A DNA stretch of 64,000 nt from Cristatella mucedo. Lineage: Eukaryota > Bryozoa > Phylactolaemata > Cristatellidae. Where the stretch lies: NCBI GenBank assembly GCA_009760855.2, contig WPIO01000076.1, positions 1,641,501 to 1,705,500 on the forward strand. Reading direction: 5' to 3'. Of this stretch, positions 53,101 to 63,824 are shown one piece after another (position 1 is the stretch's first letter; the number at the start of each line of letters is the position of its first letter). The position numbers and the translations under genes were made by a program. The notes beneath the pieces are model-generated. The model did no database searches and was not told where the DNA came from. It worked only from the letters and a program-made list of their open reading frames with translations.

Positions 53101-56100
53101 ACTAGATAAGTGAAGCTGTCGAGTTAGCTACTCGTTAATACTCACTTCAGCACCAACAACCCAATTTTTCGAGCAACAACATTCCAACGTTCATGCACAA
53201 AATAGGCATCAAAATGTTAAGGACATAACAAGCCAGAACCAATATGCTCTCATTGAATAAAACCAAAGAACTGTTCGATGGCAATTTAGCAAAATTAAAT
53301 CTCTTTCTGGTTTTTCTCAAAATTCACACAGACTGGAAACAAAGCACACAGGCTGATTGATGACGATACAGTCGAACCCCGACTTACAAAATAGATAGGG
53401 ACCGGAAAACCTGTCGTAAGTCGAGAATAGTATATGATATGTTCTACTATGAGACCTCAGTACTCACAATGCATAGCTGGCAGGCATCGGTTCTTCCCTA
53501 ATGTCTGCTGAATTGTCATATCTACTGACCAAGGCGGATTTTGAAAGTTTTATTGGATAAATTTTGATGTTAGAATTTTGTGGACCGTGGCCAAGTTCGT
53601 ATTTCCGAATTTTTGTAAGTCAAACCATTGTAAGTCGGGGGGGGGGCTGACTATACGATGAACAATTTTGCAGCTGCATAAGCACATAATGGACGATTCG
53701 CAAGGACAAATAATAATAATAATAATAATAATAATACACTTGATAAAGCGCCCTCAGAGAACTCAATCTCTCTCTAGGCGCTTTACATTTGCTGCAAAGG
53801 AAATGCAATTGAATGGTGAGTAAAATCATGCTTGACAAACAAAAAAAATGAATAACATGGTTAGGGGTGACATGCACTGGGTCAGCATGCAAATGTGGTT
53901 AGTGGCAGCATGCACAGTGTCAGCACGCATAAGCACGTGAAGGACGAATCACAGGGACCCACTAAATGCTGTACTAAATAGGTGTGTTTTTAAATTCTTT
54001 TTAAATGTGGTCAGGTCAAGGGATGTTCTGACGCGGGTCGGGAGGGAGTTCCAGGCTTTGGGAGCATACGAACTAAATGCACGGTCTCCAAAAGATTTAA
54101 GGTTTGTACGAGGTATTTCTAGACTGTTGGATTCCGAAAAGCGGGTGGTACGATGCTTGGCCTGATGGGGGAGTGTATCTGAGAGATAGGCTGGAGCCAT
54201 AGAATGAAGGGACCTAAAAGTGAGTGACAAAACCTTGAAGTTAATCCGTTACTTGACTGGTAGCCAGTGCAGGTTGGCAAGAAGTGAAGTAATGTGGCAA
54301 CTGCGATGCTCACGACAGACAAGTCGAGCTGCAGAGTTTTGCACCAGCTGCAATCGCCTGATCGCACATGCCGGTAGGCCAGCGAGCAGTGAGTTGCAGA
54401 AGTCGAGACGAGATGTCACGAATGCATGGACCAACTTGGACGTGGTATCCTTATCTAAACAAGCCCTAATTTTAGCAATGTTATGAAGCTGAAAATAGGC
54501 AGATTTGACTGTGGAGCTGATATGGTCGTCTAACGAGAGGTCGCTTTGGAATATGACACCTAGATTTCGAGCTGATTCGACAGGAGATATGCTGGCACAG
54601 CCAATTTTGAGAGACAGCCTTTCCAATCTCTGAATCACACTGGGTTTGCCCATAACTAACAAGTTAGTTTTGTCATCGTTTAGTTTTAGAAAATTTGCTG
54701 CCATTCATGTGCGAATGTCATCAATGCATGCAGCAAGTGAGTTTAGAGAATTTGAGGTGCTCGAAGGCTGGGAGGGATCAAAGCAAAGGTACAACTGAGT
54801 GTCATCTGCATAGAAGTGAAAGCCCAGATTGTGCTTGGCAATCACATCAGCAAGAGGGAGAGTATAAACGGTGAAAAGAACCAGACCTAGCACGGAGCCC
54901 TGAGGTACGCCATATTTCATAGGTACTTCAGATGATCTTTGTCCATTCACGTCAATACTCTGGAGTCTGCCACTGAGATAGGACCTGAACCATTGCAGAG
55001 CAGTGCCAGTGATGCCCAGGCTAGATGAGAGACGCTCTAGAAGAACTTTGTGATCGATAGTATCAAAAGCTGCCGAAAGATCGAGCAAAACAAGCAGAGA
55101 CACTCTACCCATGTCTGCATTCCTAAGTAAGTCGTTGTATACCCTAAGCAATGCTGACTCTGTGGAGTGATTAGCTCTAAAGCCAGACTGGAACTTACTA
55201 GCAAGGTGTGAGGTTTCGATATATGAGTTCAGCTGGTCCGCCACGACCCGTTCCAGTGTCTTTGGTAGGAATGGACAAAGCATACCATGGCATTTTTTAG
55301 TTTTGCTTTAAATGCTGTTAACTTTAGTGATGACATTGAGTAGAGATTTTCAGTCTGTAGGGGCACACAAACCGAAGTCTATGAGGAATTTGAGGTTGGT
55401 TGGAGGCACAGGTAGACGACCAGAGTCGGAGGAGCAGATGGTGGGAAGTATGGCCCAAGCACTAAGCAGCTTCGATAGGGTACATAGGCCTAGAGAATTA
55501 AGGACTCTGCAAGTGTACAAGTGAGTTAACAGATGAGCTGCTTGATAGGGAGCCGATGCCAGTCAGATGTCAGTGAGAGAAGCTATGTATAGTTGCACGA
55601 CAGACGAGCCTAACTGCCAAGCTTTACACCATCTACCAACGTCTTATTACACAGGCGGGACGACATTCAAGAAGAGAGATACATATTTATAGGCATAATA
55701 TATATATAACATGATATAACACACATACATAGGTATGTATATGTGCGTGCATGAGTGTGTACACGTGTCACAAATGCATTGACTAACTTGGCTGGCAGTG
55801 GTACTCTTATCTAAGCTTGCCCACATGTTTTCAGTATTGTGCAAACAAAATTAGGTGCACTTAATAGTATTCAGACACTTATATGATCATCCGGAAAAAG
55901 TCAGTTTGGACCAAGACAGGTGGATTTCGTGTAGTTGGTAGAAGAGAGATGCCAGAAAGCCAATATTTGACAAACGAGGCCTCTTAATTTCTGTGTTGCG
56001 CTATGCTTTCTCATAACTGTTATCTTGGTCTGGTCTTCGTTTAATTTTAGAAAATGAGCTGACATACAACTAACTAAAAATGTGTGCAATTCGAGCTGCA

Positions 56101-56990
56101 AGGAAAGAGAGACAGAGCCACAGATGGATCATAACACAGCTAAAGCTGTGCGTCATGTGCACAGCAGCGCAAGCCAAGATTGTGCCTGGATTTGGGAAGA
56201 GAAATAATGCGGTAATGTGGTAGAAGGAGCCCTAGGCCCTAGGTTGTAAGCGTACCAAATGCATCAGACACATGCTAGATGATCGGTGGCCTTTGACGCA
56301 GGTGCTCTGAAATTTTGGGCTAAGATAGGATGCAAAGTACTGTTGTGCTACCGTGCCACTGATGCACAGGTGCGATACGATACGATAAGCTCACAGGAAG
56401 TTTGTGGGGATCAATGGCATCAAATGCCGACGATAGATCCAAAAGAACTAGCAGACACTCTATTCAAGTACTTTTATTACTACTACTTATTACAGCATTT
56501 AGTGGGTCCATGTGATTCGTCCTTTATGTGCTTATGTGTGCTGACACTGTGCATGCTGCCACTAACCACATTTGCATGCCGACCCAGTGCAAGTCACTCC
56601 TAACCATGTTATTCTCGTTGTTTATCGAGCATAATACCAGTAATTATTCGACAACGCTTCCTTTGCAGCAAATGTAAGTGCCTAAACAGAGACTTAGTTC
56701 TCTGAGGTAATATATCAAATGCATTATTATTATTATTGTTATTATGTCACATACCCACGAATTAGTTTGGCTGCTATAATCTTGTCAAAGCGAGCCCTGA
56801 TTTTTGCACTATGGCTCAGCTAAAAGTAAGCTGACTATACATTGTTGACAATAAGATCACGAAATGACAAGTCGTTTTAAAACACCATTCTCAGATTTAG
56901 GGCAGCAGTCTGGGGGAGCAGTGCTAGATAAATCAATCTTGTGAGTGAGAGCATTTCCACCTCGGGAGACTCTATAGGCTCGCCCATAAC

Positions 56991-57027
<37 letters not shown>

Positions 57028-60000
57028 CACTTGATAAAGCGCCCTCAAAGAACTTAATCTCTTTCTAGGTGCTTTACATTTGCTGCAAAGGGAAATGCAA
57101 TTGAATGGTAAGTAAAATCATGCTTGAAAAACAAACAAAATGAATAACATGGTTAGGGGTGACATGCACTGGGTCAGCATGCAAATGTGGTTAGTGGCAG
57201 CATGCACAGTGTCAGCACGCATAAGCACGTGAAGGACGAATCACAGGGACCCACTAAATGCTGTCCTAAAGAGGTGTATTTTTAAGTTCCTTTTAAATGT
57301 GGTCAGGTCAGGGGATGTTCTGACGCAGGTCGGGAGGAAGTTCCAGGCTTTGGGAGCATACGAACTAAATGCACGGTCTCCAAAGGATTAGGGGTTTGTA
57401 TGAGATATTTGTAGACTGTTAGATTCCGAAAAGCGGGTGGTACGATGCTCGGCCTGATGGGGGAGTATGTCGAAGAGATGGGCTGGAGCCATAGAATGAA
57501 GGGACCTAAAAGTGAGCGACAAAACCTTGAAGTCAATCCGTTGCTTGACTGGTAGCCAGTGCAGGTCGGCGAGAAGTGGAGTAATGTGGCAACTGCGATG
57601 CTCACGACAGACAAGCCTAGCTGCAGAGTTTTGCACCAGCTGCAATCGCCTGATCACACATGATGGTAGGCCAGTAAGCAGTGAGTTGCAGAAGTCGAGA
57701 CGAGATGTCACGAATGCATGGACCAACTTGAACTTGGTATCCTTATCTAAACAAGCCCGAATTTTTGCAATGTTATGAAGCTGAAAATAGGCAGATTTGA
57801 CTGTGGAGCTGATATGGTCGTCTAACGAGAGGTCGCTTTGGAATATGACACCTAGATTTCGAGCTGATTCGACAGGAGATATGCTGGCAGAGCCAATTTT
57901 GAGAGACAGCCTTTCCAATCTCTGAATCACACTGGGTTTGCCCATAACTAGTAAGTTAGTTTCGTCATCGTTTAGTTTTAGAAAATTTGCTGACATCCAT
58001 GTGCGAATGTCATCAATGCATGCAGCAAGTGAGTTTAGAGAATTTGAGATGCTCGAAGGCTGGGAGGGATCAAAGCAAAGGTACAACTGAGTGTCATCCG
58101 CATAGAAGTGAAAGCCTAGATTGTTCTTGGCAATCACATCAGCAAGAGGGAGAGTATAAACCGTGAAAAGAACCGGACCTAGCACGAAGCCCTGAGGTAC
58201 TCCATATTTCAGAGGTACTTCAGATGATCTTTGTCCATTCACGTCAATACTCTGGAGTCTGCCACTGAGATTGTACCTGAACCACTGCAGAGCAGTGCCA
58301 GTGATGCCCAGGCGAGATGAGAGGCGCTCTAGAAGAATTTTGTGATCGACGGTGTCAAAAGCTGCCGAAAGATCGAGCAAAACAAGCAGAGACACCCTAC
58401 CCATGTCTGCATTCCCAAGTAGGTCGTTGTATACCCTAAGCAATGCTGACTCTGTGGAGTGATTAGCTCTAAAGCTAGACTGGAACTTACTAGCAACTAT
58501 TAGGTTGGTCGCATCGTCGTTAAGCTTTAGGAAGTTTGAGGTCATCCCAGCATAGCACGAGCATTTTCGATGCAATGCAGCAACATAAGTAAGCGATTCG
58601 AATGAAGAGCTATGGCTTAAAAGGGTCGCCAGATAGGTAGAGCTGTGGTAAATGGGAGTAGAAATGAAAACCAAGATTCCGTGAGGCGATGAGTTGGCAA
58701 GAGGGAGAGTATAGATAGTGAAAAGAAAGGGGCTAATAATAATATCAATAATAGTAATAATAATAAATTTGATAAAGCACCCTCAGAGAACTCAATCTCT
58801 TTCTGGTGCTTCACAATTGCTGACCGAACCCGGAGGCTCGCGCCATACATTAACAGCTCCTCGGATGATGGACCGCCATTTGCCTCTGCACTACTCTGGC
58901 ATATCTCACTTGGGTAGGATCCAGCCCAGCGTAGAGCTGTGCCACTGATACCTAGGCATGCTTAGGCTTGTCGATAGGAGTGCCAGAAAAAGTGTGGTCA
59001 TCAAGCATGTGTTGAATCAATGCTGCAGAAAAAATCAATCGGTTTGAAATGCTCACTCTCTGCTGCATAAGCTAGACCCTTCACAAAATCTTGCAGCCGA
59101 GCAGGCTGATGCCAGAACACAAAGAGCCAGGTGAATAGGCTAAACAGTGTTTGGATTTTTTGCTGCTTTCGATTGGCCTGTCCTCCCCCCCCCCCACTCG
59201 GCTGCAGCTGGAGCTAGTGACGGCTTCCTTTAGGTTCTGCCTGCTAATTTTGGATTCCCGAGTAAGATTTGATGCAATGACGGGTAAGTTATGGACGATC
59301 TGCCCCAAATCAGCCGAAACTCTTAGATCTTCGATTGCGCACCAAGAAGTGACTGCATCATCACATCACACTGCCTTAATTAACCGTAAGGCTGGGCACA
59401 ACCAGGTATTGTACAACGAACCCACTGAGCATTAATTATTCGACCGGGACAAGCCCACCAGACATGCCGAAGGCACTGCAGGTGAATTGAAAAGCTTCGC
59501 GACCAGTACAATTATGGCACTGTATTTGGATGGTCATTTTGCTCCGACTCTATGCAAACCAAAGAGTATGGTTTCGTACGACGTGAGGAAGGGAATTGAA
59601 GACTGGGTGCCCTGAATTTGTCATGGTAGTTAGGGTGTGTAGAGGGTGTGTACAGGGTGTGTACGAAAACGACAGTATTGGCGTCCTGCACCTCATGACT
59701 GGAGGAGACCTCTCAATTCGGATCTTTTTCCGAATGAAAGACTTCTCAATGCCATGAAGCTTTGTGAACCGGATTATATTTTTCAAATATACAAGGATCC
59801 AAAACGTATGACCTGCGAATTCAAGTATTTGTTTTAACAACTTACTGTGGTTCAGTTACCTACCCCCACCCCTGTGCAACGGCTGTGGTCTGGTCCGAGT
59901 CAGTCTCTGGACCTTAAACAAATCGAGCACTGGTAGGATGAAGTCGAGCAACGGCTATCACGGCAGCCGACCTCGCCTCATCACGGCACCTGATGCGCCC

Positions 60001-61538
60001 TCTGTCAGCTGCTTGCACCGAGTCCTGTGCAGCACAACATTACGGTGTTTCCGGCAGCCTTTGATCAGCCCCAGCCTGACCAAGTCTGGCTGTCACAGCA
60101 AATAGGGGTAGAAGCATTGTCGTGCTAGCTCAACAAACTAATCGGGATAGCGACAACTACTTGCACGAGCATGTTGCTTCTTGATACTTCAACTAGCATG
60201 CATACTTTTGGTAATAGCAGCGTTGGTGACAATTAGTCAAACTGTGGGTGAGTAGGTAGCGGTCGTGATGGGGCCTCAGGCATCCAAATATTTTTGCATC
60301 CGAGTGCACACATGCATGTGTGTGTGCACAAGCATTGGCCGTGACTGCATTACACATTACATCTACTTATACGGTTTGGCCCAGTGGTTAAGGTGCTCGC
60401 CCTGATCAAGGTCTGGCCGAGGTCGTGGGCTAAAGCCCTATGATATATGTGAAGTGCCTGCATATAGATTAAGTTCTCTTAGGGCACTATACAAATGAAC
60501 TAAATATACACCTGCATTATATGTCACACCTAGCTGCAGGCCACGGCTGCTTCAAACCCCATTAACGGTTTCTATCATACTGGATTGCAGTAGCAGCCGA
60601 ACACATGGTCACGGCCAGAAGTGTCGATCAGTTAAATTTAGGAGCACAGGGCTGAGTGCACAGTCAGCTTAGCAGATTAGGTGCTATACCCACCAGCCTG
60701 ATCGGCCAGCTTAAGCTGCTGTGACTCTGAGCAGCTGCGCATAGCTGCTGCTCGGCAGCAGACTGCTTCTGCAATCATATCATGCAAGTGGGCTGAGAAT
60801 CACTGTCGGCTCATACGGCTTGAGCTTTGTGCATTTCAACTTAGCACACAGGAGGTTAAGCAACTCTCGTTCTAGGACATCAGGGTTGAGCGGTGACCGA
60901 CCATAATGGTCAGTTTACCATCTACCTGAAGGCTAAGACGTGCATCACGTGACGGACGGCGCTCTCATTCACTAGTATAGTACTAGTGCAAAAGGGCCAA
61001 GCGAGGTGCCGGATGCTGTGAAGTGCTTAATTAAAAAAATCTTCTTCAAATACACAAATAGGGTTAGCACCAAGCGAAATTCTGCAAAAACGCTACAGGT
61101 AAGTAAGCTAGTGTTTAGTAAGTGGGCAAGGAAGGGGTGATCAAGGACAGCAAGATGAGAGCAGACGATGATAAGAGGAAATGGTAGCGGCAGCAGACAA
61201 TCAAGGAACACAAACGATGGCAGCATAGACTCGCCGGGTCTCGGTCTGTGCACACGGCAGCTGCAGGGGCGACAAACCGTCAGGTCTCAGGCTCTTTGAC
61301 TTCGGCAGCAGGTGCTACAGACATGACTACAAGCAAGGGGAAGAGGCCGGACAACGAGGAGAGGCAGAAGCGTTAGGACACGTGCAGAGCCTACTTACGA
61401 TGGACGCATCGGTAGAGAGGGCAGCAGGCGCCAGGTGTCCCGGTGCCCGGCAGCACGACGATGGGTAGCTCGGCGGAGGCACATGCCGGAGCAGCTGGGC
61501 AGGTCCAGTCAGAGCCGATGGCTTGCCGGCACACGCAC
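43939..61538 (-). CDS. CRIM1: CRIM1 orthologue, 5'-incomplete, eight exons seen
   Basis: Exons 61538-61399, 52519-52313, 48882-48631, 47383-47189, 46535-46308, 46152-45871, 44637-44458 and 44312-43939 splice at GT-AG sites in phase 1 throughout, giving 618 residues to the TGA. Domain order is cysteine-rich repeat, VWC, antistasin-like, four VWC, transmembrane segment, short tail. This is the order of vertebrate CRIM1 after its IGFBP module, but with one VWC and fewer antistasin repeats. The repeat exon reads RCVCRQ...GACCPLYRC (human RCVCNP...GECCDLYEC). The third VWC reads ESWFDGCRQCYC and CPSC, very close to human VWC3. CRIM1 is a single-pass membrane glycoprotein that binds BMP-type ligands through VWC domains and tempers their delivery. 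Signal peptide and IGFBP exons were not found to the right of 61538. Orthology is my strongest inference here; exact exon count is less sure. Confidence 0.88.
44458..44637 (-). CDS. CRIM1: CRIM1 exon: VWC domain (human VWC6 counterpart)
   Basis: 180 bp, phase 1-1. WACIINDSQVVPHGSTWNEG, CRLCSCQHGSLSC and GRSDCCMHCSG give a compact VWC. Acceptor TTGCAG, donor GTATGT. Confidence 0.88.
44768..45469 (-). other. Long frame with a single in-frame TGA, in CRIM1 intron
   Basis: On the CRIM1 sense strand a frame of about 234 codons is broken once, by TGA at 45092-45094 (LVYLSAY, stop, WYGSNGSGQ). It lies between the fifth and sixth VWC exons. A possible acceptor (CGATAG) enters it in phase 1 near 45315. 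No family was recognised and human CRIM1 has nothing here. Confidence 0.25.
45455..45790 (+). mobile_element. Second LINE family, RT fragment
   Basis: The open frame reads NLVVVFDNCLHFESFVKETA, then PSLSKIKDCLPRRFAKFLTS and LPRLNYCNSFWLG. This is the usual post-RT segment of non-LTR ORF2. It is antisense in a CRIM1 intron. Confidence 0.75.
45871..46152 (-). CDS. CRIM1: CRIM1 exon: VWC domain (human VWC5 counterpart)
   Basis: 282 bp, phase 1-1. A Ser/Gly-rich extension of about 30 residues precedes the VWC domain (VWRVSDCQVCTCQHGALHCY, ILKKGQCCPECAG). Acceptor ATCTTAG, donor GTATGG. Confidence 0.85.
46308..46535 (-). CDS. CRIM1: CRIM1 exon: VWC domain (human VWC4 counterpart)
   Basis: 228 bp, phase 1-1. 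It has an Ala-rich lead, then ICFNRDHG, WWLDACTSCLCRGGQALC and PGACCPTCPG. Acceptor TTGTAG, donor GTACGG. It is GC-rich and open in several frames on both strands, but only this frame has the VWC cysteine pattern. Confidence 0.88.
46900..47095 (-). mobile_element. L2 LINE 3' end in CRIM1 intron
   Basis: AAT repeats, then the reversed LINE tail (ACTTAATAGAGCGCCCTCAG, CTAGGCGCTTTACATCTGC) and 3' UTR, all in sense orientation with CRIM1. Confidence 0.85.
47131..47172. repeat. (AGC)11(GGC)3 trinucleotide repeat
   Basis: Eleven AGC units then GGC units. On the CRIM1 sense strand this is (GCC)3 then (GCT)11 in the intron just after the VWC3 exon. The Gln-rich frame on the plus strand is an artefact. 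Confidence 0.92.
47189..47383 (-). CDS. CRIM1: CRIM1 exon: VWC domain (human VWC3 counterpart)
   Basis: 195 bp, phase 1-1. CFTSRGHSYSNGESWFDGCR, QCYCHGGRERCALIYCPALP and PGHCCPSCSG follow human VWC3 almost position by position. A (GCC)3(GCT)n tract on the sense strand begins about 17 nt past its GTAAGC donor. Confidence 0.92.
48631..48882 (-). CDS. CRIM1: CRIM1 exon: antistasin-like repeats
   Basis: 252 bp, phase 1-1. It encodes a Thr/Ala-rich linker and then cysteine pairs of antistasin type: CSLQCVHGLMKDSNSCERCQ, CNPCPVLDCRGSDVDC and GCPTCQC. This corresponds to about two repeats, where human CRIM1 has four. Acceptor GCCACAG, donor GTAAGC. Confidence 0.8.
49177..49224. repeat. Inverted repeat, 14-bp perfect arms
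   Basis: TGGACCCAGATCGA at 49177 and its exact reverse complement at 49211-49224, with a 20-nt spacer. Beyond the right arm, AGCTATAT repeats a piece of the spacer. It lies in a CRIM1 intron. Confidence 0.85.
50500..50690 (-). mobile_element. Second LINE family remnant
   Basis: The minus frame LPGLLHQVQPLHAFRISMDN then TLAVPFLCLKTV matches the 24.6-kb copy. Confidence 0.6.
50715..51645 (-). mobile_element. Degenerate L2-type LINE
   Basis: Collinear remains of the 3' end and RT: LGPLIFTMYTLPLADAIAMC and FHLHADDTQLYLWFDPS. The YADD motif is changed to HADD in this dead copy. It lies in a CRIM1 intron. Confidence 0.8.
51970..52080 (-). mobile_element. SINE family A remnant
   Basis: The reverse complement shows the core (AAGTGATAGCTGCTACGGCT) and end (ATTAGGCTGTTGAATCAGCT). 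Confidence 0.6.
52313..52519 (-). CDS. CRIM1: CRIM1 exon: VWC domain (first seen)
   Basis: 207 bp, phase 1 in and out. Ten cysteines are spaced as in VWC, including DCLTCECDSNGVSHC and VTGQCCPACDS. Acceptor AATGCAG, donor GTCAGT. Confidence 0.85.
52985..53145 (+). mobile_element. SINE family A, diverged
   Basis: Box B-like GGGTTTGAGTCATTCGGC, then a core and end like family A (CCGCTAAGGCTTTCTGCC, GCTGTCGAGTTAGCT). It lies upstream of the first VWC exon in CRIM1 sense terms. From 53146 to 53700 no feature was recognised. Confidence 0.55.
53708..55285 (-). mobile_element. L2/CR1-type LINE, relatively young
   Basis: (AAT)n tail, shared LINE 3' UTR, then RT from the [18 protein letters not shown] region through AAFDTIDH, GVPQGSVLGL and FHFYADDTQLYL to the C-terminal AWNSLPTRVR. 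It is split into four frames by small indels and is 5' truncated. Very close in sequence to the 3.5-kb and 57-kb copies. It lies in the large CRIM1 intron, in sense orientation. Confidence 0.92.
55290..56465 (-). mobile_element. Older L2-related LINE, minus strand
   Basis: Diverged 3' and RT-flanking sequence (SAHFLKLNEDQTKITVMRKH). A TA/CA-rich patch lies at about 55690-55760. The younger LINE ends at its 3' side, suggesting nested or adjacent insertions. Confidence 0.6.
56470..56752 (+). mobile_element. L2 LINE 3' end, plus strand
   Basis: Plus-strand 3' UTR (GCTGCCACTAACCACATTTG, GCAGCAAATGTAAGTGCCTA) ending in ATT repeats. It is opposite to its neighbours. Confidence 0.8.
56755..56990 (-). 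mobile_element. Old LINE internal fragment
   Basis: Parallels the RT C-terminal region of the younger copies (AAGCGAGCCCTGATTTTTGC compare AACAAGCCCTAATTTTAGC). It is interrupted at its right side by the 57-kb copy. Confidence 0.55.
56993..58497 (-). mobile_element. L2/CR1-type LINE with long intact RT frame
   Basis: (TAA)n tail and 3' UTR, then an uninterrupted frame from 58497 down to 57388 covering [49 protein letters not shown] and the thumb. A stop near 57388 removes the last part, which continues in another frame (57614-57303). It is 5' truncated inside RT, so no endonuclease is present. Confidence 0.92.
58498..58735 (-). mobile_element. Older LINE fragment hosting the 57-kb insertion
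   Basis: Encodes TSNFLKLNDDATNLIV and upstream residues in the same frame as the younger LINE, producing one artificial 428-codon frame. It is a different subfamily from its neighbour. Confidence 0.65.
58736..58855 (-). mobile_element. SINE family B 3' part with ATT tail
   Basis: The reverse complement runs from a box B-like GCGCGAGCCTCCGGGTTCGG into GTGAAGCACCAGAAAGAGAT, TGAGTTCTCTGAGGGTGCTT and ATT repeats. It carries the complete L2-type tail. Confidence 0.6.
58856..60370. other. CRIM1 intron stretch without recognised feature
   Basis: About 1.5 kb with a poly-C run at about 59190 and short GGGTGTGTA repeats near 59635-59660. I see no coding similarity on either strand. Confidence 0.4.
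60371..60515 (+). mobile_element. SINE family B copy
   Basis: Clear box A region (TTTGGCCCAGTGGTTAAGGT), decayed box B (GTGGGCTAAAGCCC), then ATATAGATTAAGTTCTCTTA and GGGCACTATACAAATGAACT. About 140 bp; the best box A of the family. Confidence 0.8.
61399..61538 (-). CDS. CRIM1: CRIM1 exon: post-IGFBP cysteine-rich repeat
   Basis: 140 bp, entered after CGCAG (phase 2) and left before GTAAGT (phase 1). It encodes CVCRQAIGSDWTCPAAPACA, then IVVLPGTGTPGACCPLYRCV. Human CRIM1 has two such units after the IGFBP module; I found one. Splicing to the next exon gives YRCVH-R-CVSPSS with no frame conflict. Confidence 0.7.
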
Positions 61539-63764
61539 CTGCGTTGAATGGCGGAAAGAGTAAGGAGAGCTACTCCATTCAAGGCATCTCGCACTCCTGC
61601 TCAGCCCTGCCGAAGCAAGCATCATCAAACAGTTCACAGAGAGAGGTCAGACAAAAGGTTTGCTTACTACACAGTTGCTTACAAAAAGCCAGCAGGTCGA
61701 CATCGTCATCGACATCGCTCGCCCGGCAAGGCGTCAAAAACGCAATGAAGCTAGTCGGTCAAGGCAAGCACTGGTCTCTGATCTAAAGGGCGGCTTCTTA
61801 GACTGTGAGACGAGCTTTGGCCCCTTTGGCAGCAACACAGCCCGAGCTAGCCCGTTGCATCGAAGCTTGGCAGCCAGGCTTTCAGGGACTGGCGACCAGG
61901 TATCGAGGGTAGTTCTGGAGAGCCAGAACCTTGTCAGAAGGAGCCAAGCTTTGTTTTATTTTCTTTTTCCCACGAGAGACCATCACTTGATTGCTTAGAT
62001 GGGACTAAAAATCCGTCGGCGATGGAGCACCTTGGCCATTGCCACAGCTTCAGGGGGAGTTTCCAGAGGGGAAACAATTTTTTAGGAAGCTGCCACACTT
62101 CTATGAAGTGGAGGAGGCAAATGTCTGAGCACTAATTAGATATGCACTGCACACTGCACAGCTGAATGATGGGCACTCAATCCCTTCTAGACAGGTCTGT
62201 AGAGGTAAGCATGGTGGCATGGCTAATAGCACACAGCTTCCAGGTATTTCTCCCAAGGAGCTTAGCCAATGTTGTAGATGTGGCTTAGCTTTGCCTGCCG
62301 GCTGGCCTGCAAACACGCTTTCCGTAGGCCCCAGCTGGTGGTACGTTGGCGTATCAGCGTCCCAGATATGTGGCTACAGTTGAGGTAGGCCGGGTGTTGC
62401 GTTTGCGTGCGCATATGCACTCCTACTGATGCAGGTGAGCTTAGTGATCAGTACTTCGAATGCCAATAAGTTTGTCAATGTGATGAGTTCATGCGCTTGA
62501 GGTAGGTGGTTATCGGCAAGCAGCTTTGGGTTTAAAAAGGCTTTTTTTTCCACCTTTGTCCTTTGTAATGGGCTAAGGAGCGCTCCTGTTTAGCCCTGTG
62601 TGAAGAGTCTGCCGAGAGATGCATGCTTGGCATGCATTCAGCTGCTGCCCCACCGCCGCCGCCTCCTGTGCATTCGATGCCAGCGCACCAGACTACAGCA
62701 AGGTGCCCACGAGACGCCCACGAGCTGAGCAAAGGCAGCATTACAGAAAAGTGCTCCAGTTCGTGTCACATTCTAATGAGGAATGGTTGAAGTCTGTCTT
62801 TCTGGAATCATCACGAAACTGAAGTGACAAACCCTAAGCCGTTAAAGCCAGATCTATAGCATTGTGAGACGTGCGGCCTTCGGGTGTTACCAGTAGCAAA
62901 TACTCGAAGGATGTCCACCTTCGGCCATGCTGTTTCGGACTACCCTAACCGAGTACTGCTAAGCAACCCGGTGAGCGTAATTTCAATAAACTGCAACAGC
63001 CCATCGTTGAGTGTTGGCAACCGCTGCTTCCTGCAGACGAATAATCTTCTAGTCTTCATAGGTCGGACGGACACGTGCTACATCTGATTAAGATAAGTAC
63101 TGCCTCAGCAGCGTTTTTGCAGTAGGAGCCGAAAGAGCTTGCACAAGCCTCCACAGCGATTCATCTGGAACAAATCAGTAAGGTCGAACGTCGTGGAGAA
63201 GGTTTGCCAGCTGCGTAGTCCTTTGCCATTCTTCTGCACACCTGCCGTGCCAACCAGCGAACTGCCCATCAGTGGAAGCACTCTCGACAGGACAGCAAGC
63301 GCTCCATTCACACCGAACATACGTGGCATTGTGCAGTGTGAGCAGCAGAAAAAATGAGTGCCGTGCTCTTCAGGGCGGGCAGGAGGAGTAACGTGCAAAT
63401 GACGTCAAACGTCGGCTGCTCGATGAGGAGCTACAGGCCGACTCGTCTAGCAAGAGCCATCAGCTACTGCAAACGAAACTCTAGTAAACGAAGTTTCGGT
63501 CGGATAGGACGCTGCTCTTCTGTAGAGGCAGCACCCTGCTTCCTAGTAAAACTAGCATTGTGCTCCAGCTTGTGATCTGCTGTGTGCCAGAGCCACATTA
63601 GATGAGAATCACATATGACAGCAAAGCACCAACAGCAAGCCTAGGATAGTCCTCGGCTCCTACTTCGTCTTAATTGCTGCTTATGGATGTGCAGAATATC
63701 CCAATCGGCAGCAGCTTCATTGGACATGGAGAAAATGCGAACCTGTTCACACAGATCCACATAT

Positions 63765-63765
<1 letters not shown>
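61539..63765. other. Right flank, presumed CRIM1 intron, without recognised exon
   Basis: I searched the minus strand for the preceding CRIM1 repeat and the IGFBP cysteine pattern and found none. Several short frames on both strands have no recognisable domain. Confidence 0.4.
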
Positions 63766-63824
<59 letters not shown>

